Shown here: positions 1 to 5,056 of the stretch, piece by piece | How positions within the stretch are numbered: the first letter of the stretch is position 1 | Layout: the number at the start of each line of letters is the position of its first letter | Assembly (NCBI GenBank): GCA_002083525.1 | Contig: LWDM01000002.1 | Coordinates: forward strand, 13,340-19,436 | Reading direction: 5' to 3' | Length of the DNA: 6,097 nt | Origin: Proteobacteria bacterium SG_bin9 | Lineage (GTDB): Bacteria; Pseudomonadota; Alphaproteobacteria; Rhizobiales; Xanthobacteraceae | Notes under the pieces: generated by a model | Seen by the model: the letters and a program-made list of their open reading frames with translations, nothing else | Database searches by the model: none | What the model was told of the DNA's origin: nothing | Position numbers and translations under genes: made by a program

Positions 1-25
1 CCGGTTTCGGCCGGGGGCTTTTTTT
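1..25 (+). terminator. Right arm of a truncated rho-independent terminator
   Basis: A GC-rich stretch ending in GCCGGGGGC (10-18) is followed directly by seven T residues (19-25). This is the look of the 3' arm and U-tract of an intrinsic terminator on the plus strand. The matching 5' arm would lie to the left of the window, so the stem cannot be confirmed; only a weak CCGG/CCGG pairing (1-4 with 11-14) is visible. If real, a plus-strand gene ends just outside the window and converges on the gene at 165-842. Confidence 0.45.
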
Positions 26-99
26 GTCGGGTTCCGCATTAGCTAAAATTTTAACGAGTGGGCCTCTAAGGTCTCCGGGCAATCCAGAAAAGAGCGCAA

Positions 100-135
100 G
101 GCCCCGGTTCTGATGTGGCTGTCGAGACCGGGGCC
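100..135 (-). terminator. Hairpin terminator downstream of the MBL-fold gene
   Basis: A perfect 9-bp inverted repeat, GGCCCCGGT (100-108) with ACCGGGGCC (127-135), encloses an 18-nt loop. It begins 29 bp past the stop codon of the minus-strand gene at 165-842. Read on the minus strand, the stem is followed by TTGCGCTCTTTTC, a T-rich but interrupted tract; on the plus strand it is followed by ATTTATTT. It probably ends transcription from the MBL gene and may act in both directions. The imperfect U-tract is the main reason for doubt. Confidence 0.55.
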
Positions 136-164
136 ATTTATTTCCGGTTTACTATAGCGCGCGG

Positions 165-842
165 CTACGCCTCGTCGCCGGCGTCCTGAAGGAACGGATT
201 GGTCATCCGCTCCTGGCCGATGCTCGACCCGGGCCCATGGCCGCAGATGAAGCCGACCTCGTCGCCGAGCGGCAGCAGTTTCTCGACGATCGATTTGATC
301 AGCGTCGCATGATTGCCGCCGGGCAGGTCGGTGCGGCCGACCGAGCCGGCGAACAACACGTCGCCGACGATCGCGAACTGCATATCCTTGTTGAAGAAGA
401 CGACGCTGCCCGGCGAGTGGCCAGGACAGTGCAGCACGTCGAAAGTAAGTTCACCGATCTTCACCTGATCGCCTTCGTTGAGCCAGCGATCCGGTGCGAA
501 GTTACGCACGCCAGTGAGGCCGAAATTGGCGCCGCTCGCGACGACGTTGTCGAGCAGATAATTGTCGGCGAGGTGCGGACCTTCGATCGGCACCTTCAGT
601 GCGTCGCGCAGTTCGGCGGCGCCGCCGACGTGATCGATGTGGCCGTGCGTGATCCAGATCTGCTCGACCGTGACCTTCATCTCCTCGATCCCCTTGAGGA
701 TCTGCGGCACGTCGCCGCCGGGATCGATCACCACGGCCTTGCGCGTGGTTTCGCACCACAGCAGGCAGCAGTTCTGCTGGAAGTCGGTGACGGGAATGAT
801 GATGGCGCCTGCCTTGGCGGCGCTTTCGGTCTCGTTTGCCAT
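165..842 (-). CDS. MBL-fold metallo-hydrolase, glyoxalase II / GloC-like
   Basis: Predicted 225-aa soluble cytoplasmic hydrolase of the metallo-beta-lactamase fold. The zinc-binding signature THGHIDH (residues 65-71: H66, H68, D70, H71) is intact, with further ligands at H142 (CPGHSPG), D161 (VGDVLF) and H202 (CGHGPG). The stretch GSVGRTDLPGGN (167-177) is typical of the short YcbL/GloC branch of type II glyoxalases, which cleave S-D-lactoylglutathione or related thioesters. The length also fits that branch rather than full-length GloB, which has an extra C-terminal substrate-binding domain. The frame stays open to a start at 941, but those 33 extra codons are unlike the family and partly lie in the repeat at 896-996, so the ATG at 842 is chosen; it has only a weak purine-rich GGTGGG just before it. 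The upstream neighbour is the VWA gene, 158 bp away on the same strand, with a hairpin repeat between them, so cotranscription is uncertain. The exact substrate cannot be read from the sequence. Confidence 0.9.
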   Translation of the reverse strand: MANETESAAKAGAIIIPVTDFQQNCCLLWCETTRKAVVIDPGGDVPQILKGIEEMKVTVEQIWITHGHIDHVGGAAELRDALKVPIEGPHLADNYLLDNVVASGANFGLTGVRNFAPDRWLNEGDQVKIGELTFDVLHCPGHSPGSVVFFNKDMQFAIVGDVLFAGSVGRTDLPGGNHATLIKSIVEKLLPLGDEVGFICGHGPGSSIGQERMTNPFLQDAGDEA

Positions 843-895
843 GCCCACCACATGGCGCATTTTCGAGGCAACGCCAAGGGGATTCCCCCGAGGAG

Positions 896-996
896 TCATT
901 CCGGGACGGCGCTTTTCGCGCCGGACCCGGAATCTCGCCATTGCTGCAGCCGTTGAGATTCCGGATCAGTCCGCTGATGCGGACTGTCCGGAATGA
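896..996. repeat. Tandem double-hairpin intergenic repeat (REP/BOX-like)
   Basis: Two similarly built hairpins lie side by side. Unit 1 (898-933) has outer arms ATTCCGGG/CCCGGAAT and an inner stem CGGCGC/GCGCCG (907-912 with 918-923) around a five-base loop. Unit 2 (958-994) has outer arms ATTCCGGA/TCCGGAAT, one bulged T, and an inner stem CAGTCCG/CGGACTG (967-973 with 980-986) around a six-base loop. The outer ends of the whole element, TCATTCCGGGAC (896-907) and GTCCGGAATGA (986-996), are also inverted copies of each other apart from one extra G. It begins just 4 bp after the stop of the VWA gene, so its transcript could protect the 3' end or end transcription. It resembles dispersed palindromic elements that I recall from Bradyrhizobium-type genomes; its copy number cannot be judged here. 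Confidence 0.75.
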
Positions 997-1000
997 CATC

Positions 1001-2137
1001 TTACCGCTTCAGCTGTGCCTTCAGTGTGTCCTCGACGACGCGGTCGAACGACGAGACCGGCTTGGCCGGCGCTTTCGCCTGCGCCTTTGCTTTCTCGTCG
1101 GCGACGTACTTGTCGCGCTTGGCGACCAGCGCCGCGAGCTTCTCGTTGAGCAGCTTGCGGGTGCCGACCTGCTTCTCGACGGTCTTCTGCCGTTCCTCGG
1201 CGGAGAGCTTGCGCAGATCGTCGGGCAGATCGTCGTCCTTGAGCGACGCCACCTTCTGACGGCCGGTGGCGACATCGGCGACAAGATCGCCGCCGCCGGT
1301 CACGGCTTCACCCGCGACAACCGAGCGCTTGTTGAGGTAGCTCGCCATCTCGGTCGCGGACGACGGTGCGGCCGCTGCCACCGACGAGAGCTGACGCGTG
1401 CGATCCTCGACCCGCTTCTGCGTCGCGCGATTGCCGTAAGGAATCACCGTGCCGTTGATCTGCTTCTGCAGGATGATGATTTCCTCGTCGAACGGCGTTT
1501 CGATCACGACGATTTCGCCGCCGTCTTGCGGGATCGGGATGAAGCGGCCGTTGCCGCCCTGTGCGATCTCGCGCCAGACGCGCTCGGTGTCGCGCGCCGT
1601 GCCGGCCAGCACCGCGTTGACGATGATGTCCTTCTGCTTCGCGACTTTCAGCGTTACCGGATATTTGGTGTCTTGCTGATAATCCATGTGCGGCGGAGCA
1701 TCGCCGACCAGGAAGACGATGCGGCGGGTCTCGGCGCCTTCCGTCCACTTCATCTTGTTGACCGCAACGTCGAGCGCTTCGTTGACGCTCTCCGGCCAGT
1801 CGCCGCCGCCACGCGCCTTCAGCTCGAGCAGGTTGGCGTAGACGTCCTGGATGTCGGTGGTGAGGTCGAAGGTCTTGGTGACGTAGTCGTCGCCGATGTC
1901 GCGATAGGCGACGAGACCCATGCGAATGTCGGCGTCGGGATTGGTGTCGACGATCGTGGTCGCAATCGACCAGATCTTGCGCTTGGCTCCTTCGAGCAAA
2001 CCGCTCATCGAGCCCGTGGTGTCGAGGACAAAAGCAACTTCAACCGCAGGCTTGGCGGCTGCTTGCGACAGCGCGCCGGTGAGCGGCAAAAAAAGAATCA
2101 CGGCCGCGAGGGCACGCGATGTGATGCGAGACGGCAT
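1001..2137 (-). CDS. Exported von Willebrand factor A (VWA) domain protein
   Basis: Predicted 378-aa exported protein. Residues 1-28 form a classic signal peptide: basic start, a hydrophobic run around AAVILFLPLTGAL, and an Ala-rich cleavage zone ending near A26-A28. The VWA domain follows at about 32-215. Its metal-ion-dependent adhesion site reads DTTGSMS (D39, T41, S43), a Thr variant of DxSxS common in bacterial VWA proteins, with the third-position acidic residue at D146 (VGDAPPH). The C-terminal part (about 300-357) is rich in Lys, Glu and Ala and probably helical or coiled coil, ending in an Ala/Lys/Pro tract. The ATG at 2137 is preferred over an upstream in-frame start at 2257 because it gives a proper signal peptide and is preceded by GGGAGAGG. 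VWA domains mediate metal-dependent protein binding; the partner is unknown and no MoxR-type ATPase gene is nearby. It is divergent from mmcB. Confidence 0.85.
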   Translation of the reverse strand: MPSRITSRALAAVILFLPLTGALSQAAAKPAVEVAFVLDTTGSMSGLLEGAKRKIWSIATTIVDTNPDADIRMGLVAYRDIGDDYVTKTFDLTTDIQDVYANLLELKARGGGDWPESVNEALDVAVNKMKWTEGAETRRIVFLVGDAPPHMDYQQDTKYPVTLKVAKQKDIIVNAVLAGTARDTERVWREIAQGGNGRFIPIPQDGGEIVVIETPFDEEIIILQKQINGTVIPYGNRATQKRVEDRTRQLSSVAAAAPSSATEMASYLNKRSVVAGEAVTGGGDLVADVATGRQKVASLKDDDLPDDLRKLSAEERQKTVEKQVGTRKLLNEKLAALVAKRDKYVADEKAKAQAKAPAKPVSSFDRVVEDTLKAQLKR

Positions 2138-2140
2138 AAT

Positions 2141-2148
2141 CCTCTCCC
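2141..2148 (-). promoter_or_regulatory. Ribosome binding site of the VWA gene
   Basis: On the minus strand GGGAGAGG sits three bases before the ATG at 2137, with its GGAG core about six to seven bases away. It is one of the two clearest Shine-Dalgarno sequences in the window and decides the start codon of the VWA gene against the longer reading frame. Confidence 0.7.
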
Positions 2149-2165
2149 AATAATCTTCCCGGCCC

Positions 2166-2179
2166 GGAACCATGGTTCC
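2166..2179. promoter_or_regulatory. 14-bp perfect palindrome, candidate operator
   Basis: GGAACCATGGTTCC is a perfect 14-bp palindrome in the 161-bp region between two divergent genes. It lies 28 bp before the VWA start codon and 119 bp before the mmcB start. Its core GAAC-N4-GTTC has the form of the LexA/DinR box of Gram-positive bacteria, not the alphaproteobacterial GTTC-N7-GTTC form. No canonical alphaproteobacterial LexA box is visible in the region. A wider inverted repeat, GCCGGAAA (2201-2208) and TTTCCGGC (2263-2270), lies between this palindrome and mmcB. Binding of any regulator is inference. Confidence 0.35.
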
Positions 2180-2298
2180 CCGTCTTCGCGACGCGCTGAG
2201 GCCGGAAAAATGGCAGGGAATCGGCATATTTGCGGCCCGGTAGCCGGAGGTGGCCATAAGCCTTTCCGGCGCACGGGTTCGCCCTTTAAAGTGGCGCC

Positions 2299-2796
2299 AT
2301 GAGCGAAGCCGGTTCGATTCGGTTGATTAAAGATCCTCCACGTGACCTGCGTCAGTCGGAGACGGCGCTGGCGGTAGCGCGCGGCACCGCGCGGCTGTTG
2401 CGCTCGCTCGACTTCTCGACGGTGAGTGAGGTCTCGCTGCCGTCCGGCCGGCGTGCCGATCTGGTCGCGCTCAATCCGCGCGGCGATGTCTGGATCGTCG
2501 AGATCAAGTCATCGGTTGAGGATTTGCGGGCCGATCAGAAATGGCAGGACTACCGCGCCCACTGCGACCGGCTGTTCTTTGCCTTCCCGCAGCATCTGCC
2601 GTGCGAGATCTTCCCGCAGGACACGGGCCTGATCGTCGCCGATGCGCACGGCGCGCATCTGCATTGCGACGCGCCGGAGCATCGGCTGCCGGCGGCGACG
2701 CGCAAGGTGATGATGTTGCGGTTCGCGCTTGCGGCGGCAGGCCGGCTTAACCGGCTCGCCGATCCGCAGGGACATGCGGGTTACCAAGATATCTAG
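2299..2796 (+). CDS. mmcB: MmcB family DNA repair protein
   Basis: Predicted 165-aa cytoplasmic protein of the MmcB family, named after the SOS-regulated Caulobacter gene linked to mitomycin C resistance. It shows a restriction-endonuclease-like PD-(D/E)xK core: E44 in SEVSLPSGRRADLVAL, D54, the E68-I-K70 motif in IVEIKSS, and a following DQKWQDY segment (79-85) that often supplies a further active-site residue. This suggests a nuclease-like role in repair of damaged or crosslinked DNA, though catalysis is an inference from the motif pattern. The ATG at 2299 has no strong ribosome binding site, only GTGG nearby, and a TTTAAA box lies close upstream (2285-2290), so a very short leader is possible. 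The gene stands alone: divergent from the VWA gene and convergent with regR. SOS control is plausible from the family, but no consensus LexA site of the alphaproteobacterial type is seen. Confidence 0.85.
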   Translation: MSEAGSIRLIKDPPRDLRQSETALAVARGTARLLRSLDFSTVSEVSLPSGRRADLVALNPRGDVWIVEIKSSVEDLRADQKWQDYRAHCDRLFFAFPQHLPCEIFPQDTGLIVADAHGAHLHCDAPEHRLPAATRKVMMLRFALAAAGRLNRLADPQGHAGYQDI

Positions 2797-2799
2797 TCT

Positions 2800-2926
2800 T
2801 CTTGTCCCGGACGCGATGCGGCGCGCAGCGCTGCTTCGCAGAGCCGGGATCATTCCAGATGCTGAGGGCGGTACGGCCCCGGATCAGCAGCGCGACATTT
2901 CATGCCGCGCGGCGTCCGGGGCAAGA
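2800..2926. repeat. Palindromic intergenic element between convergent mmcB and regR
   Basis: The ends TCTTGTCCCGGACGC (2800-2814) and GCGTCCGGGGCAAGA (2912-2926) are inverted copies over 15 positions, with a single difference that still allows a G-T pair in RNA. The interior is GC-rich and includes a small hairpin, CTGC-TTC-GCAG (2831-2841), and several near copies of CCGGGATC/CCGGATC. The element starts 3 bp after the mmcB stop and ends 4 bp before the regR stop, filling the gap almost exactly. It probably serves as a bidirectional terminator or transcript-end structure. Its wording (TTGTCCCGGACGC, CGCAGAGCCGGGATC) matches my memory of a dispersed repeat common in Bradyrhizobium-type genomes. 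It shares the CCGGATCAG word with the repeat at 896-996. Confidence 0.75.
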
Positions 2927-2930
2927 CAAC

Positions 2931-3485
2931 TCAGCGCGGCGCGCGCTTGGCGAGAATCCGCTGCAAGGTGCGGCGGTGCATGTTGAGGCGGCGCGCGGTT
3001 TCCGAGACGTTGCGGTTGCACATCTCGTAAATGCGCTGGATGTGCTCCCAGCGCACGCGGTCCGCCGACATCGGGTTGGCCGGCAGCTCTGACTTTTCCG
3101 CACCGCTCGACAGCAGCGCAGCGACGACGTCGTCGGCGTCGGCAGGCTTCGAGAGATAATCGACCGCGCCCATCTTCACCGCGGTGACAGCAGTGGCGAT
3201 GTTGCCGTAACCGGTGAGCACGATGGCGCGCGCGTCGGGGCGCTTGCGCTTCAGCGCCGACACCACATCGAGACCGTTGCCGTCACCGAGCCGCAGATCG
3301 ACAACCGCAAACGCCGGCGCCGTACGGCCGATCTGCGCGAGACCGTCGGCGACCGTATCGCAGGTGGTCACGGTGAAGCCGCGCGTTTCCATCGCGCGCG
3401 CGAGGCGCTCGAGGAACAGCTTGTCGTCCTCAACGATGAGCAGCGAACGATCGGCTTCGGTGGCGAGTTCGGCGATGGCGGTCAC
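2931..3485 (-). CDS. regR: RegR/ActR (RegA/PrrA family) redox response regulator
   Basis: Predicted 184-aa response regulator, the normal length for the RegA/PrrA/ActR family. The receiver domain (about 14-125) has the acidic pocket E19-D20-D21, the phospho-acceptor D63 in FAVVDLRLGDGNG, T91 and the conserved K113 (LSKPADADD). A short proline-containing linker follows. The C-terminal part is the family's Fis-type helix-turn-helix, with NVSETARRLNMHRRTLQRIL (159-178) as the DNA-binding segment; this block is nearly invariant in the family and makes the call secure. The start is a GTG, with AAGGAAG ten bases upstream. Phosphorylated by RegS, it should activate or repress genes for respiration, nitrogen fixation, hydrogen and carbon metabolism in response to redox state. 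It lies 146 bp downstream of regS on the same strand and may also have its own promoter in that gap. Confidence 0.95.
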   Translation of the reverse strand: MTAIAELATEADRSLLIVEDDKLFLERLARAMETRGFTVTTCDTVADGLAQIGRTAPAFAVVDLRLGDGNGLDVVSALKRKRPDARAIVLTGYGNIATAVTAVKMGAVDYLSKPADADDVVAALLSSGAEKSELPANPMSADRVRWEHIQRIYEMCNRNVSETARRLNMHRRTLQRILAKRAPR

Positions 3486-3495
3486 GGGTGCAGGT

Positions 3496-3502
3496 CTTCC
3501 TT
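3496..3502 (-). promoter_or_regulatory. Ribosome binding site of regR
   Basis: AAGGAAG on the minus strand lies ten bases before the GTG start codon at 3485. No ATG is available at this end of the frame, and the upstream codons contain no alternative start before this motif, so it supports translation from GTG. Confidence 0.6.
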
Positions 3503-3525
3503 CTTTTGCTGATGATATTCAAACA

Positions 3526-3554
3526 GATATGGCGGCGGAATCCACCCCTGCCAA
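3526..3554 (-). promoter_or_regulatory. Possible sigma-70 type promoter for regR
   Basis: On the minus strand TTGGCA (3549-3554) is followed after 17 bases by CATATC (3526-3531). The -35 box matches the consensus at five of six positions, the -10 box at only three. Transcription would start near 3519 and give a leader of about 35 nt carrying the regR ribosome binding site. If used, regR could be expressed independently of regS. The weak -10 box keeps confidence low. Confidence 0.3.
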
Positions 3555-3568
3555 GGGCGTAAGGGTGG
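3542..3568. other. Inverted repeat in the regS-regR gap
   Basis: CCACCC (3542-3547) and GGGTGG (3563-3568) form a 6-bp stem with a 15-base loop in the 146-bp gap between regS and regR. It overlaps the possible -35 box of regR. Nearby, GCCGCATGCGGC (3587-3598) is a perfect 12-bp palindrome. There is no T-run after either on the minus strand, so they are not obvious terminators; they could be transcript structures or protein-binding sites. Confidence 0.35.
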
Positions 3569-3631
3569 TTAACGCGGGTACGATCCGCCGCATGCGGCAG
3601 AGCACCGCACAAACGGGTTCCACCCAACCAT

Positions 3632-4951
3632 TTAAAGCATCATTTCGGGTGAAATCGTCGCGGTTTCAAACGCTTCGCGCGGCCATACAATATGAACGAC
3701 CGCGCCGTGATCCGGGAAAACACGATTGGAAAAGCGGACGCGTGCGCCGGAGCGCTCCAGCAACGTGCGCGCGATGAAGACGCCAAGGCCGAGGCCGCCG
3801 CGTTCGTCGTCGCTGCTCTTGCGCCGCGAGAGATACGGCTGCTGGCCGATGCGCTTGATGATGTCGGGAGGGATTCCGGGGCCGTCGTCGGAAATGTCGA
3901 TCTCGACGAAGTCGGCATTCCACCACGCGTTGACCTCGACGCTCGCGCGCGCGAAGTCGACAGCGTTCTCCAGAATGTTGCCGAGGCCGTAAAGGATCGC
4001 CGGGTTGCGCAGGCCCACCGGCTCGGGCGTGCCGGCCACCGCTATACGGACGCGAATGGCGATGCCGAAGTCGCGATGCGGTGCGACGGTCTCCTCGATC
4101 AGGGTCGAGAGCTTCATGTGGTCGAACGGCGCGCCGCTGGATGAGAGCTGTGCGATCTTGCCGAGGATTTCGCGGCAGCGCTCGGCCTGCTCCCGCAGCG
4201 TCTTGAAATCGGCGTTACTCTGGCCAGCCTCGTTGGCGTTCTTGTCCAGCTCGCGCGAGATCAGGAAAATGGTCGACAGCGGCGTGCCGAGTTCGTGCGC
4301 GGTGGCTGCGGCGAGACCGTCGAGCTGGGTGAGATGCTGTTCGCGCGTGAGCACCAGTTCGGTGGCTGCGAGGGCGTCCGAGAGCTTGCGCGATTCCTCC
4401 GCGACCTGGAACGCGTAGAGGCTGGTGACGGCGAGCGCGAGCACGATCGAGAGCCAGACGCCGAGCATGTAGATTGGCGGAAGCGCCAGCTGATCCTCGC
4501 CAGCCCACGGCAGCGGCAGATGCACGAAGCCAAGCGCGGTGGCGCATGCGGTCGCAAGGGCACCGAGAACGATCGTATAGCCGATCGGCAAGGCGGTCGC
4601 CGAGATCAGCACCGGTGCAAGGAACAGAAACGAGAACGGGTTCTGCAGGCCGCCGGTCAAAAACAGCAGGACCGCGAGTTCGGCGATGTTCAGGGTCAGC
4701 AGGATTGCCGCGTACAGCGGTTCGAGGCGGTGCACCGGGCTGAACCGGATTTGCAGTGCGAGATTAACCAGGGCCGAGAACGCGATCACCACCACACAGG
4801 CGAGCACCGGCATGTCGAAGTCGAGGCCCTGCACCACGACAAAGATCGCCGCGAGCTGGCCGAGCGCCGCCAGCCAGCGCAGCCGCAGAATCGTATCGAG
4901 CCGCACATAGCGGCGCGGGTTACGGAAATCGGAGGCGGCGATATCGCTCAT
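3632..4951 (-). CDS. regS: RegS/ActS (RegB/PrrB family) redox-sensing histidine kinase
   Basis: Predicted 439-aa inner-membrane sensor kinase. Six hydrophobic segments occupy about residues 21-184. Between the third and fourth lies GGLQNPF (100-106), the quinone-binding heptapeptide of the RegB family. The dimerisation/phospho-acceptor box TAHELGTPLS places the histidine at H219. A conserved cysteine, C259 in REQAERCREI, lies exactly 40 residues later, as in Rhodobacter capsulatus RegB (H225 and C265), where it mediates redox control. The ATPase domain has the N-box NILENAVDF (325-333), DDGPG (355-359) and GGLGLG (385-390). The kinase should therefore be active and sense the quinone pool and redox state, signalling to RegR. 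The ATG at 4951 (MSDIAASDF) is chosen because family members begin near this sequence. A TTG at 4999 would add 16 residues; neither start has a good ribosome binding site. It is divergent from the ABC transporter operon. Confidence 0.95.
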   Translation of the reverse strand: MSDIAASDFRNPRRYVRLDTILRLRWLAALGQLAAIFVVVQGLDFDMPVLACVVVIAFSALVNLALQIRFSPVHRLEPLYAAILLTLNIAELAVLLFLTGGLQNPFSFLFLAPVLISATALPIGYTIVLGALATACATALGFVHLPLPWAGEDQLALPPIYMLGVWLSIVLALAVTSLYAFQVAEESRKLSDALAATELVLTREQHLTQLDGLAAATAHELGTPLSTIFLISRELDKNANEAGQSNADFKTLREQAERCREILGKIAQLSSSGAPFDHMKLSTLIEETVAPHRDFGIAIRVRIAVAGTPEPVGLRNPAILYGLGNILENAVDFARASVEVNAWWNADFVEIDISDDGPGIPPDIIKRIGQQPYLSRRKSSDDERGGLGLGVFIARTLLERSGARVRFSNRVFPDHGAVVHIVWPREAFETATISPEMML

Positions 4952-5056
4952 GCCGTCAACGTACTCGCGTTGCGCCCGCGCCACAAACCGGTGCGTCAAA
5001 TTGCTTTGATCGTAGAATGCTTGCGATTCGCGGCCTTTTACCGCAATGACGTGGCC
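4952..5056. promoter_or_regulatory. Divergent regulatory region, regS / ABC transporter, with possible RegR box
   Basis: These 105 bp should contain the promoters for regS (leftward) and for the ABC operon (rightward), but no convincing -35/-10 pair is visible. The segment 4993-5007 (GCGTCAAATTGCTTT) agrees with the reverse of the published RegR/RegA-type consensus GNGRCRTTNNGNCGC at 9 of 12 defined positions, as I recall that consensus. Binding here could mean feedback control of regSR or redox control of the transporter. This is weak evidence because such loose matches occur by chance. Confidence 0.25.

Noticed and set aside
39..53. Overlapping AT-rich palindromes TTAGCTAA and TAAAATTTTA
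   Set aside because: They are short, low-complexity and lie between terminators in a gap at the end of two converging genes; no site type fits.
2138..2257. 40-residue N-terminal extension of the VWA protein
   Set aside because: It would bury the signal peptide inside the protein, overlaps the 14-bp palindrome and ignores the strong GGGAGAGG before the ATG at 2137.
2277..2291. Possible alphaproteobacterial LexA box upstream of mmcB
   Set aside because: GTTC at 2277-2280 is followed after seven bases by AAAG, not GTTC, so the direct repeat required for GTTC-N7-GTTC is absent. A second candidate inside the gene (2312-2326) also fails.
836..2302. 488-codon open frame on the plus strand opposite the VWA gene
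   Set aside because: It is antisense to a gene with a clear signal peptide and MIDAS motif, has no recognisable domain and an Arg/Asp/Leu-rich composition typical of high-GC shadow frames, and runs through the repeat and the divergent intergenic region.
4952..4999. TTG start giving a 455-aa RegS
   Set aside because: There is no ribosome binding site, and the extra 16 residues are not typical of the family, which begins near MSDIAASDF. It cannot be fully excluded.
4295..5056. Upstream extension giving a 517-aa ABC protein
   Set aside because: The first roughly 250 codons are antisense to regS and rich in Arg, Gln and Glu without domain signs. The ATG at 5057 yields a normal-length ATPase.
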